Assembly (NCBI GenBank): GCA_902806175.1
Contig: CADCVQ010000081.1
Span: 1-64,000, forward strand
DNA from: an uncultured Solirubrobacteraceae bacterium
GTDB lineage: Bacteria; Actinomycetota; Thermoleophilia; Solirubrobacterales; Solirubrobacteraceae
Reading direction: 5' to 3'
Length of the DNA stretch: 64,000 bases
Shown here: positions 40,747-49,545 of the stretch, piece by piece
Layout: every line of letters starts with the position of its first letter
How positions within the stretch are numbered: the first letter of the stretch is position 1
Position numbers and translations under genes: made by a program
The notes under the pieces: model-generated
What the model saw: only the letters and a program-made list of their open reading frames with translations
Told to the model about the DNA's origin: nothing
Databases searched by the model: none

Positions 40747-42018
40747 TCAGCGTCGCTCGAGCCGGCCGACGATCTCGCCGGCATGGCGCGTGTACGCGCC
40801 AAGGTCGAACACCGCAGCGAGGTCCAGGCCGAGCTGCGGCTGTGCCGCGAGCAGCTCGCGCAGCGGCGTCCGCGTATCCCACGCCTGCTGCGCGGCCTCC
40901 TGCACCACTCGGTAGGCCTCGTCGCGCGACATCCCGCTCTCGACGAGCGCCAGCAGCACCCGCTGGGAGTACAGCGCGCCGTACGTCAGCTCGACGTTCT
41001 CGCGCATGCGGTCCTCGTGCACGACCATCCCGCGCGCGACGCGGATCGCGAGCGACTGCAGATAGTCGAGCAGGATCGTCGAGTCGGGCAGGATCACGCG
41101 CTCGCCGCCGGAGTGCGAGATGTCGCGCTCGTGCCACAGCGCGACGTTCTCGACGGCGGCGCTCGCGTTGCCGCGCAGGACTCGCGCGAGCCCGGTGATG
41201 CGCTCGGTCGTGATCGGGTTTCGCTTGTGTGGCATCGCGCTCGAGCCCTTCTGCTTGCCCGCGCGAAAGGGCTCCTCGACCTCGCGGACCTCGGTGCGCT
41301 GCAGATGCCTGATCTCGGTCGCGAAGCGCTCCAGGCCGGCGCCCGCCAGCGCGATCGCCTGCAGCAGCTCGGCGTGGCGGTCGCGCGCGACGACCTGCGT
41401 GGAGACGGGCTCGCGTTGCAGCCCCAGACGCTCCAGCACCCGCAGCTCGAACTGCGGCGACGTCGACGCGTACGTGCCGACGGCGCCGCTGACCGCGCCG
41501 ACCGACGCCTGCGCGAACGCGCGCTGCAGGCGCTCGACGTTGCGCCGCGCCTCCATCGCAAAGCCCGCGAGCTTCACGCCGAACGTCGTCGGCTCGGCGT
41601 GGACGCCGTGCGTGCGCCCGACGCAGACCGTGTCCACGTGCTCGCGCGCGCGCTCGACGAGCGCCTGCTCGAGCTCGCGCGCCCCCCGCAGCACGATCTC
41701 GCCGGCCGACTGGATCTGCAGCGCAAGCGCGGTGTCGAGCACGTCGCTCGAGGTCAGGCCGAAGTGGATCCAGCGCCCGGCGTCACCGGCCGACGCGCTC
41801 AGCACGTCGACGAACGCCGCGACGTCATGGTCGGTGATCGCCTCGCGCTCCTGGACGGCCTCGACCGTGAAGGTGGCCGCGCGGATCGCCTCGAGCTCGG
41901 CCTCGCTGGGGCCGTCCATCGCCTCGCAGGCCGCGACCTCGACGCGCCGCCACGCCTCCATGCGGGCCGCGTCGGTCCAGAGGGCGCCGATCTCGGGGCG
42001 GGTGTAGCGCGCGATCAC
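40747..42018 (-). CDS. purB: Adenylosuccinate lyase
   Basis: Cleaves SAICAR and adenylosuccinate, releasing fumarate. At 423 residues it matches the shorter bacterial type. Seen: LTSSDVLDTALALQ, GRTHGVHAEPTTFG with the catalytic His, and the fumarase/aspartase signature GSSAMPHKRNP. Its ATG overlaps the stop of the upstream toxin gene by 4 nt (42015-42018), linking it to the purE-toxin-purB chain. Confidence 0.96.
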   Translation of the reverse strand: MIARYTRPEIGALWTDAARMEAWRRVEVAACEAMDGPSEAELEAIRAATFTVEAVQEREAITDHDVAAFVDVLSASAGDAGRWIHFGLTSSDVLDTALALQIQSAGEIVLRGARELEQALVERAREHVDTVCVGRTHGVHAEPTTFGVKLAGFAMEARRNVERLQRAFAQASVGAVSGAVGTYASTSPQFELRVLERLGLQREPVSTQVVARDRHAELLQAIALAGAGLERFATEIRHLQRTEVREVEEPFRAGKQKGSSAMPHKRNPITTERITGLARVLRGNASAAVENVALWHERDISHSGGERVILPDSTILLDYLQSLAIRVARGMVVHEDRMRENVELTYGALYSQRVLLALVESGMSRDEAYRVVQEAAQQAWDTRTPLRELLAAQPQLGLDLAAVFDLGAYTRHAGEIVGRLERR

Positions 42019-42428
42019 GCTTGCGCCGCCAGCGCCGCAGCGAGCTGCACGCCGGTGGCGGGAAGCGCTCGGCGCACGCGCAGGTCGAACGACGCGAGGC
42101 TCGCGCCGCGCGCATGCGCGGTCGCGATGGCGAACCCGTCCGCCAGGCTGATGCTGTGCGCGTGGTGGCGCGCAGCATCACGCGCGATCGCCGGGGTGGG
42201 GGCGACGAGGCGGATGCCGAGCGCGTTGAGCGCGTCGAGCGCCGCTCGCATGGTCGGTTCGGTCTCCGCGGGCTTCACGAGCGTCTCGGCGTAGTTGACG
42301 AGCGAGAGCAGGAGCGCGACTTCCTCGTCGATCATCTCCGTGATCGCCGCCGTGGCCTGCGCGTGATGGGCATCGCGGCGATCGAGTGCGGCGATGACGA
42401 CGTCGGTGTCGAGCACGCAGCCCGTCAC
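42015..42428 (-). CDS. PIN-domain toxin, module 3
   Basis: A 137-residue PIN toxin. Seen: CVLDTDVVIAALDRRD with the first acids, LSLVNYAETLVKP with the Glu, and SLADGFAIATAHARGASLASFD carrying the late Asp. It starts within the antitoxin stop (42425-42428) and ends within the purB start, so antitoxin, toxin and purB are coupled just as antitoxin, toxin and purQ are in module 1. Confidence 0.88.
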   Translation of the reverse strand: MTGCVLDTDVVIAALDRRDAHHAQATAAITEMIDEEVALLLSLVNYAETLVKPAETEPTMRAALDALNALGIRLVAPTPAIARDAARHHAHSISLADGFAIATAHARGASLASFDLRVRRALPATGVQLAAALAAQA

Positions 42429-42643
42429 GCGCGCTCTCCGGAGCGCAGGCGTTCGAGGTAGTCCGGCTCGTAGAGGCCGTCAAAGACGCCGAACGCGTCG
42501 GTGGGCGAGGGCGCGACACGCTGCACGACGATCCGGTCCGGGCCGTCGGCCTCGATGACGACCTCGTCACCGGCCTTGAGGCCGGCGCTCTCGAGCGTCT
42601 CGACGGGAAGAGTCACCTGGTGCTTGCTGGAGATCCGCGGCAA
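42425..42643 (-). CDS. AbrB/SpoVT-type antitoxin, module 3
   Basis: A 72-residue swapped-hairpin AbrB antitoxin. Residues 1-45 (ISSKHQVTLPVETLESAGLK then GDEVVIEADG) show the AbrB pattern of strand-turn-strand. The acidic tail (VFDGLYEPDYLERLRSGERA) should fit the toxin. The start is a TTG at 42643 lying 6 nt after TAAAGT, inside a 20-bp palindrome, so a leaderless autoregulated start is likely. It follows purE by 32 nt. Confidence 0.87.
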   Translation of the reverse strand: MPRISSKHQVTLPVETLESAGLKAGDEVVIEADGPDRIVVQRVAPSPTDAFGVFDGLYEPDYLERLRSGERA

Positions 42644-42644
42644 G

Positions 42645-42664
42645 CCTTTACTTTAGCGTAAAGG
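42645..42664 (-). promoter_or_regulatory. Operator and -10 of the module 3 antitoxin
   Basis: CCTTTAC (42645-42651) and GTAAAGG (42658-42664) form a perfect 7-bp inverted repeat with a 6-nt centre. Minus-strand TAAAGT (42655-42650) inside it is a good -10, 6 nt from the start TTG. The island is AT-rich in GC-rich surroundings. An AbrB-type repressor site is the natural reading. Confidence 0.65.
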
Positions 42665-42675
42665 TGCGGTGAGGC

Positions 42676-43146
42676 TCAGGCCCTCAGGATCCGCAACGCC
42701 AGGTTTCCCGCGTTCTTCGCGTTGTCCAGCCCCACGGCCGCCACCGGAACGCCGGGCGGCATCTGCAGCACGCTGAGGATCGCGTCGAGGCCGCCCATCG
42801 CCGACAGGCGGCTGCTCAGCGGCACGCCGATCACCGGCAGGTCCGTGTGCGCCGCCGCGACGCCGGGCAGGGCCGCCGACAGGCCGGCCCCGGCGATGAT
42901 CACCTGAAGCCCGCGCATGCGCGCGTTCTTGCAGTAGTCGGCCACGACCTCCGGCTCGCGGTGGGCGGACATGACGCGGACCTCGTGATGCACGTCGGCC
43001 TCGCGCAGCACCTTCGCGGCGCCGTCCATGACGTCCATGTCGCTCTTGGAGCCCATGATGATCCCGACGCGCGGCGCGTCGACCTCGATCTCCTCGAGTG
43101 CCGCGACGACTTCGGTCTGCGTCACCGGTTCGGCCTGCTCGCTCAT
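42676..43146 (-). CDS. purE: N5-carboxyaminoimidazole ribonucleotide mutase
   Basis: Moves a carboxyl group on the way from AIR to CAIR. The 156 residues include a 25-residue acidic N-terminal lead that most homologues lack. Core motifs: GIIMGSKSDMDVM, VMSAHREPE, and GAGLSAALPGVAAAHT then GVPLSSRLSAMGGLD. These fit class I PurE, which normally needs PurK; no purK is in this window. Its ATG overlaps the purD stop (43143-43146), and a toxin module follows. Confidence 0.95.
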   Translation of the reverse strand: MSEQAEPVTQTEVVAALEEIEVDAPRVGIIMGSKSDMDVMDGAAKVLREADVHHEVRVMSAHREPEVVADYCKNARMRGLQVIIAGAGLSAALPGVAAAHTDLPVIGVPLSSRLSAMGGLDAILSVLQMPPGVPVAAVGLDNAKNAGNLALRILRA

Positions 43147-44417
43147 TCGCTCGTCCTCTCCACGGCGCGTAGGGCGATGTCGCTGCGAAGCTGTCGCCCC
43201 TCGAAGTCGATCTGCTGCGCGGCAGCATAGGCGGCGTCCCGCGCCGACGCCGGCGTCGCGCCGAGCGCGGTGACGTTCAGCACGCGCCCGCCCGCCGTCA
43301 CGATCGCGCCGTCGTCGCCGCGCCGAGTCCCCGCGTGCGTGACCTCGATGCCGTAGCCGACCTCCTCGAGCCCCACGATCACGTCACCCGTCGACGGCGC
43401 CGCAGGGTAGCCGGCGCTCGCCAGCACGAGCGTCACCGCCCAGTCCTCGCCGAACTCCAGATGGGCGCCCTCCAGCCCCCCGGGGCGCGCCGCCGCGAGC
43501 AGCAGCTCATACAGATCCGAGCGCAGCCGCGGCAGCACTGCCTGCGTCTCCGGATCGCCGAAGCGCACGTTGTACTCGAGCACCTTCGGCCCGTCGGCGG
43601 TCAGCATGATGCCTGCGTAGAGCACGCCGTGAAACGGCGTCCCGCGCTTGCGCAGCTCATCGACGATCGGCTGGTGCACGAGCGCGCAGATCTCCGCCAC
43701 GCGCTGCGCGCCGACGCCGGGCACCGGCGAGTAGGACCCCATCCCGCCCGTGTTCGGTCCCTCGTCGCCGTCGAAGATGCGCTTGTAGTCCTGCGCCGGC
43801 GCCATCGGCAGCGCGCGCTCGCCGTCACACAGCGCCAGCAGCGACAGCTCCTCGCCGGCGAGGCACTCCTCGATCACCACGCGCCCCGGCCCGAAGACGC
43901 GCTGCTCGAGAAACGCTTCGAGCGCCGCGCGCGCCTGCGCCTCGCCGGTGGCGATCACGACGCCCTTGCCCGCCGCGAGGCCGTCGAACTTCAGCACCAC
44001 CGGATAGGAGTCGATCGCCGCCAGCCCGCCGTCGACGTCGTCGACCGCCCGCCACGCGGCCGTCGGCACGGCGGCCGCCTGCATGACCTCCTTGGCGTAC
44101 TGCTTGGATCCCTCCAGCCGCGCCGCCGCCTTGCTGGGCCCGAAGACGGTGATCCCGCGCGCCGTCAGCTCGTCGGCGAGGCCCGCCACCAGCGGCACCT
44201 CGGGCCCGATCACGACGAGGTCGACGGCTTGCGCTTGCGCCGCATCGGCCATGCCGGCGACGTCGTCGACGGCGACCGCCAGCAACCGCGCGTCGTCGCC
44301 GATGCCCGGGTTGCCCGGCGCGCACAGCAACTCGGGCGCGGCAGCGGAACGATTGAGCGCGCGCACGAGCGCGTGCTCGCGCCCGCCGGCGCCGACGACG
44401 AGGATCTTCGGAGCCAC
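43143..44417 (-). CDS. purD: Phosphoribosylamine-glycine ligase
   Basis: Joins glycine to phosphoribosylamine using ATP (ATP-grasp enzyme). The 424-residue length is usual. Seen: the N-terminal VVGAGGREHALVRAL, GPSKAAARLEGSK, PVVLKFDGLAAGKGVVIA, EECLAGEELSLLALCDG, and RFGDPETQAVLPRL. It begins 6 nt after the GYD gene and its stop overlaps the purE start, so it is in a tight operon. Confidence 0.96.
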   Translation of the reverse strand: MAPKILVVGAGGREHALVRALNRSAAAPELLCAPGNPGIGDDARLLAVAVDDVAGMADAAQAQAVDLVVIGPEVPLVAGLADELTARGITVFGPSKAAARLEGSKQYAKEVMQAAAVPTAAWRAVDDVDGGLAAIDSYPVVLKFDGLAAGKGVVIATGEAQARAALEAFLEQRVFGPGRVVIEECLAGEELSLLALCDGERALPMAPAQDYKRIFDGDEGPNTGGMGSYSPVPGVGAQRVAEICALVHQPIVDELRKRGTPFHGVLYAGIMLTADGPKVLEYNVRFGDPETQAVLPRLRSDLYELLLAAARPGGLEGAHLEFGEDWAVTLVLASAGYPAAPSTGDVIVGLEEVGYGIEVTHAGTRRGDDGAIVTAGGRVLNVTALGATPASARDAAYAAAQQIDFEGRQLRSDIALRAVERTSE

Positions 44418-44423
44418 GTGGCG

Positions 44424-44705
44424 TTAGATCGACGCGATGAAGTCGTCGATCGGGATCGCCGGCAGCGTCTCGTAGTGCGACGTCCCGCGCGAGCCGAGCT
44501 CGAGCGAGACGCGCGCCATCGTCAGCTCGTCGGGCGCCTCGACGATGCTCACGAAGTCAAAGCGCCCGAGCGTGCTCCACTGGGCCTTGACCGTCGCGCC
44601 CAGTTGCTCGACCTCGCGGTTGACCTCCTTGATGCGCTGCGGGTTGTTCTTGACCGTCTGCACGCCGTCGGGCGTCAAGGTCGCGAGCATGAGGTACGTC
44701 GGCAT
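44424..44705 (-). CDS. GYD-domain protein
   Basis: A 93-residue ferredoxin-like (GYD) protein. Seen: YLMLATLTPDGVQTVKNNPQRI, LGRFDFVSIVEAPDE, and SRGTSHYETLPAIP; the loop that gives the family its name is GRFDFV here rather than G-Y-D. Members are seen in varied metabolic operons, with no established biochemical function. It heads the GYD-purD-purE operon and is divergent from a secreted protein gene, 99 bp away. Confidence 0.85.
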   Translation of the reverse strand: MPTYLMLATLTPDGVQTVKNNPQRIKEVNREVEQLGATVKAQWSTLGRFDFVSIVEAPDELTMARVSLELGSRGTSHYETLPAIPIDDFIASI

Positions 44706-44789
44706 GGCGCCTCCATCGTGGCGAGCGGGGTTGTGGACTGGCGTTGTATCCCATCGCTGCAAGGGGCGCGAACGCGCTGGGCGATCCGG

Positions 44790-44795
44790 TACCTT
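44790..44795 (+). promoter_or_regulatory. -10 element TACCTT for the secreted protein gene
   Basis: TACCTT ends 9 nt before the ATG at 44805, in the same GGTACCnTCGACG context as at 30275-30287. Leaderless start likely. Confidence 0.45.
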
Positions 44796-44804
44796 CGACG
44801 ACGG

Positions 44805-45458
44805 ATGCCGCGCCGATCGATCCTCGCGCTCGTGACCTGCGCCGTGACCGTCGCCGGTGCGTCCGGCGCCGACGCCGCGACGCTTCAGACCGACACGCGC
44901 TGCTATCAGGAGCGCCAGGAGGTCGTCGTCCGCGGCGCCGGGTTCGCACCGCTTGCGACGATCAACGTCGCCCGCAACGGCAGGGTCTTCGCCAGCGCGC
45001 TCGCCGACGCCAACGGCGCGTTCATCGGCAAGTTCGTGACGCCCGTCATGCCCGACGAGGTGCGCGAGCGCCTCTACGACCTCAGCGCCAGCGACACGAT
45101 CAACACGGCCGCCACGCGATACCGCGCGACGAAGATCTTCGCGAACTTCAAGCCCGGCAGCGGCGATCCCGAGACGCTGCGCGTGCGCTTCACGGTCAAC
45201 GGCTTCGGCCTCGTGAAGACCGGCGTTCCCGTCTACGTGCATTACGTCAGCCCGAAGGGCTCGGAACGGCGCACCGTGCGGCTTGGCACCACGACCGGCG
45301 TCTGCGGCCGGATCGTGCGCACGCGCAAGCGCCGCCTGTTTCCCTTCGAGGCCGAGCGCGGTAGGTGGATCCTGCAGTTCGACACCCGCAAGAAGTACGA
45401 GCGCGCGACGAGCAGACGCCGCACGCCCTGGGTTCGCAAGCCGGTCGAGATCTCCTAG
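44805..45458 (+). CDS. Secreted protein with an Ig-like/IPT-type fold, function unknown
   Basis: A 217-residue exported protein. A Sec signal peptide at residues 1-25 (MPRRSILALVTCAVTVAGASG, cleavage likely after ADA) is followed by beta-rich sequence: an Ig-like or IPT-type segment with RGAGFAPLATINVARNGRV, then a second beta domain. Two Cys residues, in TRCYQE and GVCGRIV, may form a disulphide. A very basic tail (KKYERATSRRR) could hold it to the acidic cell wall. I do not recognise a named family. It precedes the AAA/TPR regulator by 30 nt on the same strand. Confidence 0.75.
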   Translation: MPRRSILALVTCAVTVAGASGADAATLQTDTRCYQERQEVVVRGAGFAPLATINVARNGRVFASALADANGAFIGKFVTPVMPDEVRERLYDLSASDTINTAATRYRATKIFANFKPGSGDPETLRVRFTVNGFGLVKTGVPVYVHYVSPKGSERRTVRLGTTTGVCGRIVRTRKRRLFPFEAERGRWILQFDTRKKYERATSRRRTPWVRKPVEIS

Positions 45459-45476
45459 GCGACCCACGAACGCACT

Positions 45477-45482
45477 TACACT
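45477..45482 (+). promoter_or_regulatory. -10 element TACACT for the AAA/TPR regulator
   Basis: TACACT is 6 nt before the GTG at 45489, giving a leaderless start for this very long gene. Confidence 0.45.
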
Positions 45483-45488
45483 TCACCC

Positions 45489-48400
45489 GTGTACGTTGGC
45501 ACGGGGAGCCTGGTCGGTCGCGATCGCGAACTGGCCGAGCTACGCCAAGGCCTCGACAACGCGCTCGGCGGGCGCGGGCGCCTGTTCATGGTCGCCGGCG
45601 ACCCCGGCGTCGGCAAGACCGCGCTCGCCGACGAGATCGGCGCCGAGGCGGCCGCCGCGGGCGCATCCGTGCTGTGGGGACGCGCCTGGGACGGCGGCGG
45701 CGCGCCCTCGTACTGGCCGTGGCTGCGGATCCTGCGCCGGCTCGCCACCACGCGCGACATCGGCGCGGCGCTCGCCGCGCTCGGCCCCGAGGCGACCGGC
45801 CGCCTGACGCGGCTGATGCCCAGCCTCGCGCGCGCGCCCGAGCACCTCGCCGCGGACGTGGCGGGCAGCAAGGACGCCGGCGCTCCCGATCCCGCGGCCG
45901 ACCTCGCCGAGTCCGACGCCGCGCGCTTTCAGCTCTTCGACGCGATCACGTCGCTGCTGCGCGCGGCCGCCGGCCAAGGGCCGATCGTGCTCATCCTCGA
46001 CGACCTGCACGCCGTCGACCATCCGTCATTGCTGCTGCTCGGCTTCCTCGCGGTGCACGTGCGCGACTCGCCGATCCTCGTCATCGGCACCTACCGCGAG
46101 GCCGAGGCGCGCCTGGATCCGCAGCTCGCCGCGACGCTCGGCGACATCATCCGCCACGGCCAGCGGCTGCCGCTGCGCGGCCTGCGCGAGCGCGACGTCG
46201 CCGACGTCGTCGAGCGTGTCGCGGGCCGCCGCCCGCCCGACCGCGTCGTGCGCGCGATCCACGCCGCCACGGAGGGCAACCCGTTCTTCGTCGACGAGGT
46301 CGTGCGGCTGCTGAGCGCCGAGGGCCGGCTCGACGACGTGACGCAGGTCGCCCGCGTGCGGATCCCCGACGGCGTGCGCGAGACGATCCGCCACCGCCTC
46401 GAGCCGCTCCCCGACCGCACGCTGCAGCTGCTCTACACCGCCGCCGTGATCGGCCGCGAGTTTCGGATCGACACCCTGCAGCGCGTCAGCGGCGCCGATG
46501 CGGCCGAACTCGACGCGGCGCTCGGGGCGGCCGTCGACAGCGGCGTGATCGCCGAGCGCCCGTCGGCGCTTGGCGCCTACGCGTTCTCGCACGGCCTGAT
46601 CCGCGAAACGCTCTACGACGACCTCGGGCCCCAGCGGCGCGGTCAGCTTCACCGCGCGACCGGGCTCGTGCTCGAGGAGCTCTACTGCGCCGATCCGGAG
46701 CCGCGCGTCGCCGAGCTCGCGCACCACTTCTTCGTCGCGGCGACGGCGGGCGAGCTGAGCAAGTCGATCGACTACTGCGTCCGCGCGGGGGAGCGCGCGC
46801 TGAAGCTCGTCGCCTACGAGGAGGCCGCCAAGCACTTCGAGCGCGCGCTGCAGGCGTACGGGCTGCAGGAGCGCGTCGACGCCGCGCGCCGCTGTGACCT
46901 GCTGCTCGCCCTTGGCACGGCGCAGTCGCGCGCAGGCGACTCGCGCGCCGCGCGCGCGACGTTCCTACGCGCCGCCGGCGTCGCGCGCACGCTCAGTTCC
47001 CCCGAGCGGCTGGCAAAGGCCGCGCTCGGCTACGGCGCCGGGATGGGCGGCTTCGAGTTCGGCCGCGTCGACGGGGGGCTCGTGGCGCTGTTGAGCGAGG
47101 CGCGCGAGGCGCTCGGCGACGAAGACGGGCCGCTGCTCGCGCGCGTGCTCGGCCGCCAGGCGACCGAGCTGTACTTCTCTGACCGCAGCGAGGAGCGCGG
47201 CGCGCTCGGCGAGCGGGCGGTCGCGATGGCGCGGCGGATCGACGACCGCGCGACGCTGGCGTCGACGCTCTCGGCGCGGTTTCTCACGCTGTGGGGGCCG
47301 GAGAATTCGGTCCAGCGCCTGCAGATCGCGACCGATGTCGTCGCGCTGGGCGAGGAGGCGCGCGATCGCGAGCTCGTCCTGCGCGGCCACGTCTGGCGGA
47401 TCCTGTCGCTGATGGAGCTCGGCGACTGGGTCGGGGCGGACATCGAGCTTGCCGCCCACGCGCGCCTCGCCGAGGAGCTGCGCGACCCGCTGCATCTCTG
47501 GTACGTGCCGCTGTTTCGCGCCGCGCGCGCCTTGCTCGAAGGCCGTCTGGCCGACGCCGAGCGCTTCGCGCAGGAGGCGTTCGCGATCGGCCGCGGCGTG
47601 CAGGCGCAGAACGCGGCGCAGCTCTACGCCACGCAGCTGTTCGCGCTGCGCGCCGAGCAGGGGCGGCTGTCGGAGGTCGAGCAGTCGCTGGAGGAGTTCG
47701 GCCGCCGCTACCCGGCGGCACCGGTTTGGCGCGCCGCGTCGGCGTTTTCGCTGTCGGTGCTCGGACGCACGCAGGACGCGCGGCGAGCGTTTGACGCGAT
47801 GACTGCGGGCCACCTCGCCGAGGTGCCGCGCGACGGCGAGTGGCTGTCGACCGTCGCGCTGCTCGTGTGCACGGGCGCCCGGATCGGCGACGCGCGCCGC
47901 ACGGACGAGCTCGGCGAGCTGCTCGCGCCGTACACCGAGCGCGCCGTGATCGCCGGGCGCGGCGCGATCTGCCTGGGGCCGGTGTCGCGCTTTGCCGGGA
48001 TCGCGGCGGCGGCCGGGGGACACTTCGCGGAGGCGATCGACCTGCTGGAGCACGCTCTGGCGATGGCGCGGCGCTGGGGCGCGGAGCCGATGGTCGCGGG
48101 CATCCGCCTGGAGCTCGCGGAGGTGCTCGAGCGCTCGGGCTCCGGCTCGGCTGACTACGAGAAGCGCGCGCGCGAGCTGCGCGCGGATGGCCTGGACGCG
48201 GCGCGGCGGCTGGAGCTCGTGGGGCTCGAGAACCGCTGGAGCCAGGGGGTCGCGCCCGAGCCGGGCGTGGTGCCGACCGCGCCGGCCGTCGCCGCGGGCG
48301 CCGCGCCATCAGGCTTCGGGCCGCTGGCGTTCTACCGCCGCGGTGACATCTGGACGATCGGCCCGGCCGGCAACCAGATCCAGATGCGCGACGCCAAGGG

Positions 48401-48935
48401 ACTGGCGCACGTCGCGCGCCTACTCGCCGCGCCGCACGTCGAGTTTCACGCGCTCGACCTCGTCGGCGGCGCCTCGCCGGGCGACCGCGGCGCCGGCGTG
48501 GGTGGTGCGGCGGGCGCGGCCGGTGCGGGCATCGAGATCCGTTCGCGCGGCGAGAGCGACGCGGGCCCCGTCCTCGACAACCAGGCCAAGGCCGCCTACC
48601 GCGCGCGCGTCGGCGAGCTTCAGGAGGAGATCGACGAGGCCGAGTCGTTCAACGACCCCGAGCGCGCCGCCCGCGCGCGCGAGGAGCTCGCCTTCCTCGC
48701 GCGCGAGCTGGCGAACGCGGTCGGCCTGCACGGCCGCGACCGCAAGACGGGCTCGGACGCCGAGCGCGCGCGGCTGAACGTCACGCGCTCGATCCGTGCC
48801 GCGCTGAAGCGCCTCTCGGAGCACGACGCGGTGCTCGGGCGGCGGCTCGGGACGGCGATCCGGACTGGCACGTTCTGCGCGTACGAGCCGCCGCCGGGCG
48901 AGGAGCCGGTGTGGGATCTGGTGGGGCCGGCGTGA
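45489..48935 (+). CDS. AAA ATPase and TPR regulator (LuxR-like ATPase without HTH)
   Basis: A 1148-residue cytosolic STAND-type ATPase. Walker A GDPGVGKT is at residues 37-44 and Walker B VLILDDLHAVD near 170; then an RH motif (TEGNPFFVDEV) and winged-helix region, and helical TPR-like repeats from about 420 to 920. The last 180 residues carry FYRRGDIWTIGPAGN, KGLAHVARLL and a helical end NVTRSIRAALKRLSEHDAVL. That tail is a recurring C-terminal domain in actinobacterial ATPase regulators. There is no LuxR HTH at the end, so it may act through the C-terminal domain rather than direct classical DNA binding. Start is GTG 45489, leaderless by position. No partner is obvious. Confidence 0.88.
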   Translation: MYVGTGSLVGRDRELAELRQGLDNALGGRGRLFMVAGDPGVGKTALADEIGAEAAAAGASVLWGRAWDGGGAPSYWPWLRILRRLATTRDIGAALAALGPEATGRLTRLMPSLARAPEHLAADVAGSKDAGAPDPAADLAESDAARFQLFDAITSLLRAAAGQGPIVLILDDLHAVDHPSLLLLGFLAVHVRDSPILVIGTYREAEARLDPQLAATLGDIIRHGQRLPLRGLRERDVADVVERVAGRRPPDRVVRAIHAATEGNPFFVDEVVRLLSAEGRLDDVTQVARVRIPDGVRETIRHRLEPLPDRTLQLLYTAAVIGREFRIDTLQRVSGADAAELDAALGAAVDSGVIAERPSALGAYAFSHGLIRETLYDDLGPQRRGQLHRATGLVLEELYCADPEPRVAELAHHFFVAATAGELSKSIDYCVRAGERALKLVAYEEAAKHFERALQAYGLQERVDAARRCDLLLALGTAQSRAGDSRAARATFLRAAGVARTLSSPERLAKAALGYGAGMGGFEFGRVDGGLVALLSEAREALGDEDGPLLARVLGRQATELYFSDRSEERGALGERAVAMARRIDDRATLASTLSARFLTLWGPENSVQRLQIATDVVALGEEARDRELVLRGHVWRILSLMELGDWVGADIELAAHARLAEELRDPLHLWYVPLFRAARALLEGRLADAERFAQEAFAIGRGVQAQNAAQLYATQLFALRAEQGRLSEVEQSLEEFGRRYPAAPVWRAASAFSLSVLGRTQDARRAFDAMTAGHLAEVPRDGEWLSTVALLVCTGARIGDARRTDELGELLAPYTERAVIAGRGAICLGPVSRFAGIAAAAGGHFAEAIDLLEHALAMARRWGAEPMVAGIRLELAEVLERSGSGSADYEKRARELRADGLDAARRLELVGLENRWSQGVAPEPGVVPTAPAVAAGAAPSGFGPLAFYRRGDIWTIGPAGNQIQMRDAKGLAHVARLLAAPHVEFHALDLVGGASPGDRGAGVGGAAGAAGAGIEIRSRGESDAGPVLDNQAKAAYRARVGELQEEIDEAESFNDPERAARAREELAFLARELANAVGLHGRDRKTGSDAERARLNVTRSIRAALKRLSEHDAVLGRRLGTAIRTGTFCAYEPPPGEEPVWDLVGPA

Positions 48936-49032
48936 TCGGGACATCGTGTCGCGCGAGGTGCGGATAGCCCCCATGGCGCGTCACGATGTGCGCGCTCGTC
49001 GCCCGTCGCACCGCCGCCCGCGCGCGCCGCCC

Positions 49033-49545
49033 CTACGCCCGGCACCCGAGCCCGTGCTCGCCCATCAGCCGCCCCACCGACTCGGGGTCGACGCTCAGCG
49101 CGTAGCGCGCCATCACCGCGCCGAGCGCTGCGAGATCGGGCGGGCCGGCGACGCCGAGGATCGGCTCGACGTCGGCGAAGTACCCCTCGAAGCCGGCGGG
49201 CGTGATGAGCTCGACGAAGCGCAGCGGTTCGGTGCCGGGGTTCCAGAACGCGTGCGGGATCCCGCGCGGCTTGAAGACGGTGTCCCCGGCGGCGGCCTCG
49301 TGCACCGCGCCGTTGATCTCCACGCCGAGCCGGCCCGACACGACGTAGCTGATCTCGTCCTCGCGCTCGTGCGTGTGCACCGGCGCGCCGAGCCCGAACG
49401 GGACGAGTTCGTGCTCGAGGACGGCGAACGCGCCGCCGGTCTGCTCGGCAGCGACGAGGTAGCGCGTCGTCAGGCCCTGGAACTCGACGGTCCGGCGGTC
49501 CCCGGCGGAGAGGCGATGCTGCGCGGAGGCGGTGGCGGAGGTCAT
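49033..49545 (-). CDS. Cupin-domain protein (module 2)
   Basis: A 170-residue cupin. Seen: the first metal motif PVHTHEREDEISYVVSGRLG with two His and one Glu, PRGIPHAFWN with the second His, and a C-terminal FEGYFADVEP stretch. Its layout is the same as that of the cupin at 20816-21289: divergent from a TetR gene, with an MMPL gene close by. The ATG at 49545 follows AAAGGA; the open frame extends further upstream without homology. Substrate unknown; small cupins of this group often act on phenolics or aldehydes. Confidence 0.88.
   Translation of the reverse strand: MTSATASAQHRLSAGDRRTVEFQGLTTRYLVAAEQTGGAFAVLEHELVPFGLGAPVHTHEREDEISYVVSGRLGVEINGAVHEAAAGDTVFKPRGIPHAFWNPGTEPLRFVELITPAGFEGYFADVEPILGVAGPPDLAALGAVMARYALSVDPESVGRLMGEHGLGCRA

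Noticed and set aside
35492-42643. Treating the three PIN pairs as a mobile island with att sites
   Set aside because: No integrase, direct-repeat borders or tRNA target is visible around the modules; separate insertions are simpler.
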